NCBI RefSeq assembly: GCF_025195085.2
Contig: NZ_JANAVY020000001.1
Coordinates: forward strand, 248,001 to 312,000
From: Vibrio intestinalis
GTDB taxonomy: Bacteria > Pseudomonadota > Gammaproteobacteria > Enterobacterales > Vibrionaceae
DNA length: 64,000 bases
Reading direction: 5' to 3'
Positions 46,029 to 54,427 of the stretch are shown piece after piece (the stretch's first letter is position 1; each line of letters starts with the position of its first letter). Made by a program: the position numbers and the translations under genes. The notes beneath the pieces were generated by a model. That model was not told where the DNA came from, did no database searches, and saw nothing but the letters and a program-made list of their open reading frames with translations.

Positions 46029-47167
46029 CTTTCTCCAACGACTCGCAATGGAACATCTTAAGGCGCGACAAATGGCTATTATCGTGCCTAACTTGGTTGC
46101 CCATCCTACTCAGTGTCTCGATATGGGCGATATTTTCACAAGGTATTGCCCGTAATCTACCTGTTGGCGTAGTCAACCTAGCGCCCAGTGCATTATCGCA
46201 AACACTAGTCCGTTACTATGATGCCAGCCCAACAATGGCCGTTACGGCCACTTATCAAAGTGTTGAACAAGCCAAAGATGCTCTTGTAGAGGGGGATATC
46301 TACGCGTATGCGGTGATCCCAGCCAACTTTGAACAAGATGTCATCAAGCAATTTGCACCTCAAGTGAGTGTGTTTTATAACAGCCAAGCGATATTGATCG
46401 GTAAGCTGCTCAACTCTGCTTTTTTACAATCTCAAGCAACGTTTAATGCTCAGATATCAACGTTTTCACAGCTTAGCCATGGCAATCAAACACTTTCATC
46501 AGCCATGGCCAAAGCAGTACCAATCCGCAGTCAAATCACACCACTGTTTAACCTAAATAGTGATTACGCCCAGTTCTTGGTTTCCGCTGTGATTCCGGCT
46601 TTATGGCAAATTACTGTGGTGGTTTCGACCATTCTTATTCTGGCAGCCAACTTACGTCAACGCAGCTTAACTCAATGGCTAGGAGTAAAACCATTTAGTA
46701 ATCTATGTTCTACCTTAGCGCCCTACCTGCCGATATTTGTCTTCCAAGGCTTCGCTTTTCTCATTTGGTTTTATCAAGGGTTTGATTGGCCAATCAATGG
46801 CAGCTTAGCCTGGCTGACAGTTGGCATTATCGTCACTACACTAGCCTGCGTGATCATGGGCAGCTTTTTCTTCTTCATGACCCTTGATGCCGCTCGCGCA
46901 ATGAGCTTTGCTGGCGCATTTACCGCACCAAGCTTTGCTTTTATGGGCATCACCTTTCCGGTGACCGATATGAACGGTTTCGCGCAGTTTTGGCGTAGCT
47001 TGCTGCCAATCAGCCACTACATAGAACTGCAAGTCGGCCAAGTCAGTTATGGCGCATCAGCCCACCACGCACTTACTCAACTTATACCTATGCTTGGCTA
47101 TTTAGTGCCTATGTTGCTATGCATGGCTTTGATTCAAAAACACCTACGCAAAGAGCCTGTGACATGA
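46025..47167 (+). CDS. ABC-2 type permease, first of a pair
   Basis: 380 residues. One helix near the N-terminus (LPILLSVSIWAIFSQG), a large periplasmic segment (about 45-175) and five or six C-terminal helices, the ABC2_membrane_3 layout of YhhJ/YbhS/YbhR-type permeases. LPVGVVNL and ALVEGDIYAYAVIPANFEQD are typical of the extracytoplasmic domain. It would form a heterodimeric inner-membrane channel with the next gene's product. No ATPase is encoded in the operon, although this family normally needs one. Confidence 0.85.
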   Translation: MTFSNDSQWNILRRDKWLLSCLTWLPILLSVSIWAIFSQGIARNLPVGVVNLAPSALSQTLVRYYDASPTMAVTATYQSVEQAKDALVEGDIYAYAVIPANFEQDVIKQFAPQVSVFYNSQAILIGKLLNSAFLQSQATFNAQISTFSQLSHGNQTLSSAMAKAVPIRSQITPLFNLNSDYAQFLVSAVIPALWQITVVVSTILILAANLRQRSLTQWLGVKPFSNLCSTLAPYLPIFVFQGFAFLIWFYQGFDWPINGSLAWLTVGIIVTTLACVIMGSFFFFMTLDAARAMSFAGAFTAPSFAFMGITFPVTDMNGFAQFWRSLLPISHYIELQVGQVSYGASAHHALTQLIPMLGYLVPMLLCMALIQKHLRKEPVT

Positions 47168-48306
47168 ACATCATTCAGCTATTTAAATCAGAGCTCAAAG
47201 CCCTACTCACTAACCCTGTAGTAGTATTAACTGTGTTCGGGGGCGTGCTGTTTTACTCATTTTTGTACCCAATGCCATATAGTCATCAGACACCGCGCGA
47301 GCAGCACATTAGCATCGTCAATCTCGATGGCAGCCAAACCAGTTACACGCTTGAGCGCATGGTTGATGCCACACCACAAGTTGCGGTGGTTCGTCGCGAT
47401 CACACCATAGAATCCGCAAAGCAGGCTTTTCTTGCCGGCGATGTCAGCGGCATCTTGGTTATTCCCGAGCATTTCTATAAAGATCTGTTGCTGGGGAAAA
47501 GCCCGACATTGACCTATGCAGGCGACGCTTCTTATTTCTTGGTTTATGGCACTATTGTGGAAGGTTTGGCTCAAGCCGGCGGAACGCTGGCGGCGCAAAC
47601 GACGGTAAGCAAGCTTGTCATTGAAGGTACGCCGTTATCTCAAGCGACGCAGCAATATGCCGCGACCAAGCTTAACCTAAAGCCAACTTTTAACCCACGA
47701 ATGGGCTATATCGATTACGTGGTTCCTGCGGTGTTTGTGTTAATTTTACAGCAGACTCTTGCCATGGCTGCAGGGTTAATGGGTGGAACGCAAAAAGACG
47801 GCAAAGGCTACTGGTCATCCGTTTCTACTGGTCAGTTGCTGCTTGTTAGGATCACAATTTTAACCGCCATCTATTACTTACTCAGTATGTACTATTTTGG
47901 CGCAAGCTTTAGCCAACAAGGGATTAGCCAACTGGCGAATGCGACTGAGCTGCTTACCCTACTGCTGCCCTTTTTAATTGCTTCATGCGCTATTGGTGTA
48001 TGGCTTGGGTCAATCGTGCCACGCAGAGAGCTGGTAACTTTAGTAGTGCTTATCAGCTCTATGCCGCTTATCTTTAGTGCTGGTTTTATTTGGCCGTTAG
48101 AAGCGATCCCTTACCCACTGGTGTTCATTTCTAACTTGTTTCCCAGCACACCTGCGATACAAAGCTTTTTGGCGCTCAATCAAATGGGCGCAGATTGGGG
48201 ACAAATTAGACATGGTTACACCCAGTTATGGCTACAAGCGGCGGCATGGGTGGTGATTGCGGGACTAAGTTATCATAGAGGGAAGCGACGCTCCCTCGTT
48301 GATTAG
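47164..48306 (+). CDS. ABC-2 type permease, second of a pair
   Basis: 380 residues from the ATG at 47164, which overlaps the upstream stop (ATGA). It has the same fold and length as the preceding permease: N-terminal helix, periplasmic domain with HISIVNLDG and FLAGDVSGILVIPEHFYKD, then C-terminal helices with MGYIDYVVPAVFVLILQQTLAMAAGLMGG in pieces. It is a diverged paralogue of its neighbour. The HlyD- and TolC-like genes upstream complete an exporter that still lacks its ATPase here. It ends 7 bases from a convergent gene, with no obvious terminator. Confidence 0.85.
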   Translation: MNIIQLFKSELKALLTNPVVVLTVFGGVLFYSFLYPMPYSHQTPREQHISIVNLDGSQTSYTLERMVDATPQVAVVRRDHTIESAKQAFLAGDVSGILVIPEHFYKDLLLGKSPTLTYAGDASYFLVYGTIVEGLAQAGGTLAAQTTVSKLVIEGTPLSQATQQYAATKLNLKPTFNPRMGYIDYVVPAVFVLILQQTLAMAAGLMGGTQKDGKGYWSSVSTGQLLLVRITILTAIYYLLSMYYFGASFSQQGISQLANATELLTLLLPFLIASCAIGVWLGSIVPRRELVTLVVLISSMPLIFSAGFIWPLEAIPYPLVFISNLFPSTPAIQSFLALNQMGADWGQIRHGYTQLWLQAAAWVVIAGLSYHRGKRRSLVD

Positions 48307-48313
48307 GGGGAAT

Positions 48314-48751
48314 TTAAAAGCCGCGTTGCTTCCAAAAGCTTGATTCGTCTCGCGCAACGACTTGAAAGGTTTTTTCTGCAATCACTTTGCCTTTGAGTTC
48401 AATAGACATGTGCCAAGGGCCATAATTGGACTCCAAGCCATTAATTGGACAAAGCAATTGAATGGTATCACCAAGGTAGAAATCCCAATCATTGCTACCC
48501 GCATGCAGCTCGCCATCAAAAGGGGCAAGTAATTGTCCCTTTTTGCCAATCACACCGGGGTGATCAATCACGAACTGTATGACTTGCCCTTTGGCTCGTT
48601 TGATATTGACGATAAAACCAAACTCAACGTGCTCATCTGCGCTCACTGTGGTGGTAAATTGCTGAATCTTGGGTAGCGCTTTAGAGCGAGAATCCCACTT
48701 GTCGTAAATACCAAATGAGGTCATTTCTACAATTGGCGTTCGTTTCGCCAT
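48314..48751 (-). CDS. DUF3859 domain protein
   Basis: 145 residues from the ATG at 48751, with AAGGTGG six bases ahead; a GTG three codons earlier is weaker. Beta-rich, with IVEMTSFGIYDKWDSRSKA, FGFIVNIKRAKGQV and NYGPWHMSIELKGKVIAEKTFQV in pieces (PWHMSIEL). This is the DUF3859 pattern. No function is known; no signal peptide is seen. Its start lies within the end of the upstream kinase-like gene (25-base overlap), so the two are coupled. Confidence 0.75.
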   Translation of the reverse strand: MAKRTPIVEMTSFGIYDKWDSRSKALPKIQQFTTTVSADEHVEFGFIVNIKRAKGQVIQFVIDHPGVIGKKGQLLAPFDGELHAGSNDWDFYLGDTIQLLCPINGLESNYGPWHMSIELKGKVIAEKTFQVVARDESSFWKQRGF

Positions 48752-49128
48752 GTTTGCCACCTTGCTTTCATGTTATTAATCGTTGCTGGCTCTACGCCAT
48801 GAATACTGCCAAATTCACCACTGCATACTAATACTTCAAATGTCGCATTCAACTGTTTGGCTAACTGAAAATACGGCATGATTTCCCAGCGGCGCACAAA
48901 GGTGTTCGACACCACCACATCCTCACCTTGTTGCAAGGCTAACTGGGCTTGTTCATAACACCACTGGTGGGCTTGCTTTAGTTTTAGCGGATCAAACTGA
49001 TATGTCCCTTGCTCTGTGACAAAAAACATATCCGCTTCAAAATGGCGAGCACCTCTTTGCTTTGCAGCGGTACTTTTACCTGAACCCGGAATACCACGAA
49101 TCAGCGTTAATGTTGGTGTTACTTTCAC
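48727..49128 (-). CDS. P-loop kinase-like ATPase (polynucleotide kinase/zeta-toxin superfamily)
   Basis: 133 residues. It opens with Walker A LIRGIPGSGKSTAAKQRG, followed by HFEADMFF, the Asp typical of phosphotransferases with a P-loop, and VVVSNTFVRRWEIMPYF. The size and order match small AAA/zeta-toxin-like kinases of the T4 Pnk group. The substrate is unknown. It shows no antitoxin partner; the overlapping downstream gene is DUF3859. It is divergent from metA across a 124-base gap. Confidence 0.75.
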   Translation of the reverse strand: MKVTPTLTLIRGIPGSGKSTAAKQRGARHFEADMFFVTEQGTYQFDPLKLKQAHQWCYEQAQLALQQGEDVVVSNTFVRRWEIMPYFQLAKQLNATFEVLVCSGEFGSIHGVEPATINNMKARWQTWRNERQL

Positions 49129-49211
49129 TACAGGCTTTAATCCTCGGTCTATTCAGGCTAGCAGTATACTGAAATTTGTTATCGACATCTCATAATGATT
49201 ATTGTAAGTTT

Positions 49212-49235
49212 AGATGTATAGACGTCTAGAAATAC
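49212..49235 (+). promoter_or_regulatory. MetJ operator (three tandem met boxes) upstream of metA
   Basis: Tandem 8-mers AGATGTAT, AGACGTCT and AGAAATAC; the middle one is the perfect met box, the flanking ones match at 6 and 4 or 5 positions. They end 17 bases before the metA start codon, consistent with repression by MetJ and S-adenosylmethionine. Confidence 0.85.
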
Positions 49236-49252
49236 GCTTTAGGGAGAAAGCT

Positions 49253-50194
49253 GTGCCAATTAAGATCCCCGATCAATTACCTGCATCAGACGTGCTGCGT
49301 ACCGAAAACATCTTCGTTATGTCAGAGACTCGCGCATCAACGCAAGGAATTCGTCCACTTAAGGTATTGATCCTCAATCTTATGCCGAAGAAAATTGAGA
49401 CGGAAACTCAATTCTTACGCCTACTATCCAATAGCCCATTGCAAGTGGATATTGAACTGTTGCGCATCGACAATCGTCCAAGTAAAAACACACCCACTGA
49501 GCATTTAGATAACTTCTATCGCCAGTTTGAGATGGTTAAAGGACGTAACTTTGATGGCATGATCATCACTGGTGCACCACTCGGCTTAGTGCAATTTGAA
49601 GATGTGATTTATTGGGAACATCTACAAAACATCATGAACTGGGCCAAAGACCACGTTACCTCTACACTCTATGTTTGTTGGGCGGCGCAAGCTGGCTTGA
49701 AATTGCTGTACGACTTACCTAAACGTACACGTAAAGAGAAACTCTCGGGTGTGTATAAGCATCAAACCCACGACCCGTTTAACCCAATTCTTCGCGGTTT
49801 CGACGATGAATTTTTAGCCCCCCATTCTCGCTACGCAGATTTCTCATCGGAATACTTAACCGAGCATACTGATTTGGATATTCTCGCGACCTCGGATGTA
49901 GCTGGTGTCTATCTGGCGGCAACTAAAGATAAGCGAAATGTCTTTGTTACTGGTCACCCAGAATACGATGCCAATACTCTGCACAACGAGTACATTCGCG
50001 ATTTAGGCGAAGGTATGGAGCCAATTATTCCGGTTAACTATTATCCAAATAACAACCCAGATAATCCGCCTCGCGCAAGTTGGCGTAGTCATGGCCATCT
50101 GCTGTTTTCGAACTGGTTGAACTATTGTGTTTATCAGCAAACACCGTTTGACTTGGAGCACTTTAGCGAAGATAACTTCACTAAAGATGATTAG
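49253..50194 (+). CDS. metA: Homoserine O-succinyltransferase
   Basis: 313 residues. First committed enzyme of methionine synthesis, transferring succinyl from succinyl-CoA to homoserine. Catalytic Cys142 lies in VCWAAQAG; the His/Glu pair is in TGHPEYD; GAPLG at about 107-111 has Gly111, the residue associated with succinyl rather than acetyl specificity. The start is GTG at 49253, because AGGGAG lies just upstream and [11 protein letters not shown] aligns with the E. coli N-terminus; the open frame to 49214 reads through the MetJ operator and is not coding. Repressed by MetJ by inference. Confidence 0.95.
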   Translation: MPIKIPDQLPASDVLRTENIFVMSETRASTQGIRPLKVLILNLMPKKIETETQFLRLLSNSPLQVDIELLRIDNRPSKNTPTEHLDNFYRQFEMVKGRNFDGMIITGAPLGLVQFEDVIYWEHLQNIMNWAKDHVTSTLYVCWAAQAGLKLLYDLPKRTRKEKLSGVYKHQTHDPFNPILRGFDDEFLAPHSRYADFSSEYLTEHTDLDILATSDVAGVYLAATKDKRNVFVTGHPEYDANTLHNEYIRDLGEGMEPIIPVNYYPNNNPDNPPRASWRSHGHLLFSNWLNYCVYQQTPFDLEHFSEDNFTKDD

Positions 50195-50202
50195 TCAGTC
50201 TC

Positions 50203-50228
50203 AGGGCTATGTCATATAGCCCTTTCTT
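50203..50228 (+). terminator. Terminator after metA
   Basis: Stem AGGGCTAT / ATAGCCCT with loop GTCAT and tail TTCTT, 8 bases past the stop. Confidence 0.85.
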
Positions 50229-50329
50229 ACATTTGATGCTGTTGCTTTGATCGCATCAGCTCAATTACTCACTCCCGTAGTCCATATCGTAAACCCTATA
50301 CTTGAGAGAAATTTTCCGTGGAGACTTTC

Positions 50330-51046
50330 ATGCTCAAGTTAAGCGTCATTGTATTGGCTACGCTCTCTTTAACTGCCTGCGTTACCGTAACAGAAACTGT
50401 CAATTCAGAAGTCGAATCAGAGCCACAAGAGCGCGCAGAAGCTCGTATTGCATTAGGTATGGGATATCTTGAGCAAGGCAATATGATCAAAGCGCGTGAA
50501 AACCTACAAATCGCACTCAATCATGATCCAACGTTTTACCGTGCACAGCTTTCTATGGCGCACTATTATGAGCAAGTCGGTGAAGATGATTCGGCCGAAG
50601 GGCTATATAAACGCGCACTGGCTTACCACCCGCGCAACGGTAATGTGCTAAATAACTACGGCACTTATTTGTGCAAAAAAGGCGAGTATGAGCAAGCGGA
50701 TGAATTTTTCAATCGAGCCATTGCCCAACCCTATTATTACCTTATCTCTGGTAGCTATGAGAATGCCGCTTTCTGCGCATTAAAAGCAGGTAACCGCGAG
50801 CAATCCATGGAATACTTTAAGCGCGCATTAGACCATCAGCCGATGCGATACCGCTCGACACTAAACTTAGCTAAATTGGAAATTGAACAAGGGGATCTGA
50901 TCAACGCTCGCATCCGCTTGATGCAATTCACCCAAAGTTATGGTTTGAAGAAAGACGCACTGCGCTTAATGATTGATTTAGAGGATAAGGCCGGAAACCA
51001 AGGCTTAAAACGACAATACCAAGATCAGTTAGACAACCTAAGCTAA
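50330..51046 (+). CDS. PilF/PilW-like TPR lipoprotein
   Basis: 238 residues from the ATG at 50330 (GGAG six bases upstream; a GTG four codons earlier is rejected). Lipobox LTAC at about residue 17. It then has tandem tetratricopeptide repeats with RIALGMGYLEQGNMIKARENL, NNYGTYLCKKGEYEQADEFF and YENAAFCALKAGNREQSMEYF in pieces (NNYGTYLC, ENAAFCALKAGN). The two cysteines in those repeats and the layout are those of the type IV pilus pilotin PilF/PilW, which helps PilQ secretin assembly at the outer membrane. The gene is away from the usual rlmN-rodZ-ispG neighbourhood, so it may be a paralogue. Its last 9 bases overlap the convergent kinase gene. Confidence 0.75.
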   Translation: MLKLSVIVLATLSLTACVTVTETVNSEVESEPQERAEARIALGMGYLEQGNMIKARENLQIALNHDPTFYRAQLSMAHYYEQVGEDDSAEGLYKRALAYHPRNGNVLNNYGTYLCKKGEYEQADEFFNRAIAQPYYYLISGSYENAAFCALKAGNREQSMEYFKRALDHQPMRYRSTLNLAKLEIEQGDLINARIRLMQFTQSYGLKKDALRLMIDLEDKAGNQGLKRQYQDQLDNLS

Positions 51047-52414
51047 TTTAAACAATAACTCGATACACAGGCCGCCTTGCGGTCTGTTGTTCGCGTACAC
51101 ATGGCCGCCCATCAGTTTCATCGATTCTTTGACGATCGCAAGCCCCAACCCATAACCGCCAGATTGCTTGTCACGCGCGGTATCTAAACGAGTAAAGGGG
51201 GTGAAAATCTCTTTAAGCTTATCAGCATCAATGCCCTTACCATCATCTTCAACCGCGATGACCAAATGGTTTTGACCTCGATGAGAACGCTGCATGGTTT
51301 TCACATCAATACGCGCATCACTGCCAGCGTACTTAATCGAGTTAGTGATCAAGTTTTGCACGCAGCGTGCGACCAATCGTTGATCAGCTAAAGCATGAGG
51401 TAAAAACTCATTTAAGTTTGATAACAAGGTTTGATTCGGTTTAAGCGCAAGTCGGCTTTGGGTAATGACGCCTTCAATGCACGTTTGTAAATTGAGTTCA
51501 GTCATCTCAACTTCATAACGAGCATTTTCCAAGCGGCTGTAAGTTAAGATTTCATCGACTAAGCTATCCATTATTTCTACTTCACGCTCAGCTCGCTCGA
51601 CCAAATGAAGGTCGCTAGGGTCGACCTTATATTTGAGCAAATGCAGCGCCAAGTTTTGTCTCGCCAATGGCGTTCTTAGCTCGTGAGAAACGTCGCGTAT
51701 CAATTGTTTTTGCTTAGTCGCAAGGGAATGAATTTGCTGGCTCATGTTATCAAAGTCTTGAGCTAATTCATTAAATTCACGGGTGTTCGATTGCAGCTCA
51801 GACACCACATTGACGTCGAAATCCCCCATCGCTACTCGGTGGCTCGCCTCGCGTAAGCGGTCAAGTGGCTTTTGCAATTGACGGGCAATGATCAACGAGA
51901 ACAGCCCCATGATGGCAAAAGCGATCACAAACTTACTCACCATCAGGTAATTGAGGAATAAATGCGCGGGGTGCAACTCACTAGGCAGTTGAATAACCAG
52001 TAAGTTTTGGCCAACCAACGGCTGACCAATCAAGGGCTTGTTCACCCTGTCATTCATTAAGTCATCTAGCTTACGCAAAAAACGCAGCTTGAACTCAAAA
52101 TGTGGGTGCATCTTACGATGAGAAAGTGGCTGTTTGTCGCTATCAAGCACAAATAGGTAAAAAGGCTGCGCTCGCTCCCAATCGGCAAGCTCATCCATGT
52201 CACCCTCTTCAATCAACACATTAGCTTGGTGAGCCAGTTCTTGCATTTCTGCTTTTAGGCTATCAGGCAATACTAAGGTAGTGCGTACTAGCGCTTTTTC
52301 AGTGATGGCTTGCAACAGCAATATTGAAAGAACCACCAGCGACATATAGCTAAACAAGTTAAATGCTAAGCCATCTTTGCGCTTTTCAATAAAAGAGGGA
52401 CAACGAAGTCGCAC
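51038..52414 (-). CDS. Sensor histidine kinase, CpxA/EnvZ-type
   Basis: 458 residues. Transmembrane helix near 18-38; periplasmic region of about 115 residues (40-155); helix 158-178; HAMP (LQKPLDRLREASHRVAMGDF); HisKA with phospho-acceptor His244 in RDVSHELRTPLAR; HATPase with NLITNSIKYAG, VEDDGKGID and GGYGLGLAI. It autophosphorylates and passes phosphate to the regulator encoded just upstream. GTG start, three bases after the regulator's stop; ribosome site weak, so coupled translation is likely. The signal is unknown; no CpxP-like gene is adjacent. Confidence 0.92.
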   Translation of the reverse strand: MRLRCPSFIEKRKDGLAFNLFSYMSLVVLSILLLQAITEKALVRTTLVLPDSLKAEMQELAHQANVLIEEGDMDELADWERAQPFYLFVLDSDKQPLSHRKMHPHFEFKLRFLRKLDDLMNDRVNKPLIGQPLVGQNLLVIQLPSELHPAHLFLNYLMVSKFVIAFAIMGLFSLIIARQLQKPLDRLREASHRVAMGDFDVNVVSELQSNTREFNELAQDFDNMSQQIHSLATKQKQLIRDVSHELRTPLARQNLALHLLKYKVDPSDLHLVERAEREVEIMDSLVDEILTYSRLENARYEVEMTELNLQTCIEGVITQSRLALKPNQTLLSNLNEFLPHALADQRLVARCVQNLITNSIKYAGSDARIDVKTMQRSHRGQNHLVIAVEDDGKGIDADKLKEIFTPFTRLDTARDKQSGGYGLGLAIVKESMKLMGGHVYANNRPQGGLCIELLFKLA

Positions 52415-52417
52415 GGG

Positions 52418-53086
52418 TTAGTCTCGTACCATTTCGATAAAGCTATACCCTTTACCACGCACAGTTTTGATATGCTGTTTAGACATCCCCGCCTCAACCA
52501 ATTTCTTGCGCACATTACTGATGTGCATGTCGAGGTTGCGATCGAACGGGCTCAGTTCTTTTTTCAGCACTTCAATTTGTAACTCAGCTTTAGATACCAC
52601 CACCCCTTCGTAGCGCATTAAATAGCCCAACAGGTCCGCTTCGGTACCAGTAAAAGGTAGGTTATTGATTGCATCACAAAACTCAGTTTGGTTTTGTGCA
52701 AGGCCGTTTTGACGCTGTTTTTCCAAGCCTACACGGCGGAAGATGGCTTTAATTCGAGTGATCAGTTCTGGCACTTTAAACGGCTTAGCCATGTATTGGT
52801 CGGCGCCTGCTTGATAGCCATCTAACATTGATGACTCATCGTTCAGTGCTGTAAGCATAAGAATTGGCGTTGCAAAGCGCTGGCATATACGACGCGCCAC
52901 TTGCAACCCACTCAGTTTTGGTAACATCACATCCAGTAAAACAAGGTCTACCGCGTTTTTTTCTAGAAACTGCAGAGCCGTTTCCCCGCAGTAAACACTC
53001 GACACCTGATAACCTTCTAAACTCAACACTTCACAGATCAGTTGGTTTAGTTCTACATCGTCATCAACAACTAAAATACGAGACAT
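52418..53086 (-). CDS. OmpR-family response regulator
   Basis: 222 residues. Receiver domain with acidic pocket VVDDD, phospho-acceptor Asp52 in LLLDVMLP, Thr79 and Lys101 (MAKPF). C-terminal winged-helix DNA-binding domain with ELSPFDRNLDMHISNVRKKL and VRGKGYSF in pieces (MHISNVRKKL). It most resembles CpxR-like regulators. It is the first gene of a two-gene operon with the kinase; targets are unknown. Confidence 0.93.
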   Translation of the reverse strand: MSRILVVDDDVELNQLICEVLSLEGYQVSSVYCGETALQFLEKNAVDLVLLDVMLPKLSGLQVARRICQRFATPILMLTALNDESSMLDGYQAGADQYMAKPFKVPELITRIKAIFRRVGLEKQRQNGLAQNQTEFCDAINNLPFTGTEADLLGYLMRYEGVVVSKAELQIEVLKKELSPFDRNLDMHISNVRKKLVEAGMSKQHIKTVRGKGYSFIEMVRD

Positions 53087-53171
53087 GATTCACATAATCT
53101 AAATGAGAAAGGTTGAGATTCTAATCTGGACGTGCTGCGCTGACAACCAAATAATGAGGAAAAATGGCATA

Positions 53172-53200
53172 AAAATACCCAACTAAATAGCTGGGTATTA
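53172..53200 (-). terminator. Terminator-like hairpin downstream of the dehydrogenase gene
   Basis: On the minus strand: AATACCCA, ten-base loop, TGGGTATT, then TTT. It separates the dehydrogenase gene from the two-component operon. Confidence 0.7.
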
Positions 53201-53219
53201 TATAGATAATCACTGATAT

Positions 53220-53261
53220 CACACTCAATCACGATGGCAGTTTATGATTCGATTGAGTGTG
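53220..53261. repeat. Perfect 11-bp inverted repeat with 20-base spacer
   Basis: CACACTCAATC and GATTGAGTGTG flank 20 bases, 21 bases past the dehydrogenase stop. There is no T-run. It could be an mRNA 3'-end stabilising hairpin or a DNA site. Confidence 0.7.
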
Positions 53262-53281
53262 CCTAACTAAGCATAGAATAA

Positions 53282-54235
53282 CTACACATTTAGCCCTGTC
53301 GCTTCACCAACACGTTCAATCGACTCTCGCAAGTTCTCGCTGATAGTACGCAGCGTCTCTAGCTCTTCATCGCTAAATGGATGCTGTAGTATCATCTCTG
53401 CGCCATTTTTACCGACCACTGTCGGTAAGCTCATCACCACGTCTTTGATGCCGTATTCACCTTGCATCAAGGTTGCCACTGGCAGCACAGAGCGCTCGTT
53501 AATCTTAATCGCCTGAATAATACGAAACACGCTGGCAGCAATACCATGGGTTGTATTTTGCTTGCGTTTAAAAATCTCGTATCCGGCTTGCTTTACCGAT
53601 TCAAGCAACTCATCGGCATCAATACGGGCAATATGCTGAGTATCACAGTAATAATCCGCGGGTTGACCAGCAATGGAAATCAGGCTTTTAGGTGTGAAGC
53701 AATGGCTTCCGTGCTCACCCAGTACATAGCCAAACACATTTTTGGGGTCAAGATTGACGCGATTAGCCACTATCGACATAAGACGAGCCGTATCGATAAC
53801 ACAACCGCTACTGATTACTTTACTGGCCGGGAAATTAGTATTTTTGGCGATACAATGCGTCACAATATCGCACGGATTGGTGACCACAATTAGTGTTGCT
53901 TTCGGGGCAACACGCTCAATGTTCTGCGCAATCTCCACTCCAATTTTGCTATTGATTTCCGCCAAATCCATTCGAGTTTGACCTTGCTTGATTTGCGCTC
54001 CTGCCGTGATAACCACGATATCAGCACCAATCAAACTCAAATAATCGTCAGTTGGGATAATATTGGTATTCTTTGAAAACGTGAGAGCAGCGGTATGACG
54101 AAAGTCATAAACTTCACCTTCAGCTCTCTCGCGGTTTTGATCCAGTAAAACTAACTCGCTTACACTACCTAGTGTTAGTAGGTAATTGCATATCCCTACC
54201 CCAACAGCACCTGCACCAATTACGCCTATTTTCAT
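53282..54235 (-). CDS. Lactate/malate dehydrogenase family 2-hydroxyacid dehydrogenase
   Basis: 317 residues. NAD fold GVIGAGAVGVG; GAD and ITAGA; substrate-binding Arg in TRMDL; VTNPCDIVTH; Asp in VIDTARL and catalytic His in GEHGSH. All catalytic residues of the LDH/MDH family are present. The substrate loop reads AGAQIKQGQTR, where typical L-LDHs have Gln and MDHs Arg at position 102; here the aligned residue is Ile, so the substrate may be a larger 2-oxoacid. It is annotated cautiously for that reason. AAGGATC precedes the ATG. Monocistronic. Confidence 0.8.
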   Translation of the reverse strand: MKIGVIGAGAVGVGICNYLLTLGSVSELVLLDQNRERAEGEVYDFRHTAALTFSKNTNIIPTDDYLSLIGADIVVITAGAQIKQGQTRMDLAEINSKIGVEIAQNIERVAPKATLIVVTNPCDIVTHCIAKNTNFPASKVISSGCVIDTARLMSIVANRVNLDPKNVFGYVLGEHGSHCFTPKSLISIAGQPADYYCDTQHIARIDADELLESVKQAGYEIFKRKQNTTHGIAASVFRIIQAIKINERSVLPVATLMQGEYGIKDVVMSLPTVVGKNGAEMILQHPFSDEELETLRTISENLRESIERVGEATGLNV

Positions 54236-54427
54236 GTTTCGATCCTTGTTAACACAACTCTTTAAATTGTACTAACATTGTGGCTTTAAACTCCAATATA
54301 ATGTCGCAGATTACGATTAATACGAATCAAGTGACTAAAAATAAGGCAATTTTAAGCATACAGTTGATCACAACCGTCACACTTCTATTGCTACTATCTA
54401 AACTATTGCCACCACGTTGGAGCGAAC

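Noticed and set aside
49214-49252. In-frame upstream extension of metA
   Set aside because: It reads through the MetJ boxes; GTG at 49253 has AGGGAG and matches the family N-terminus.
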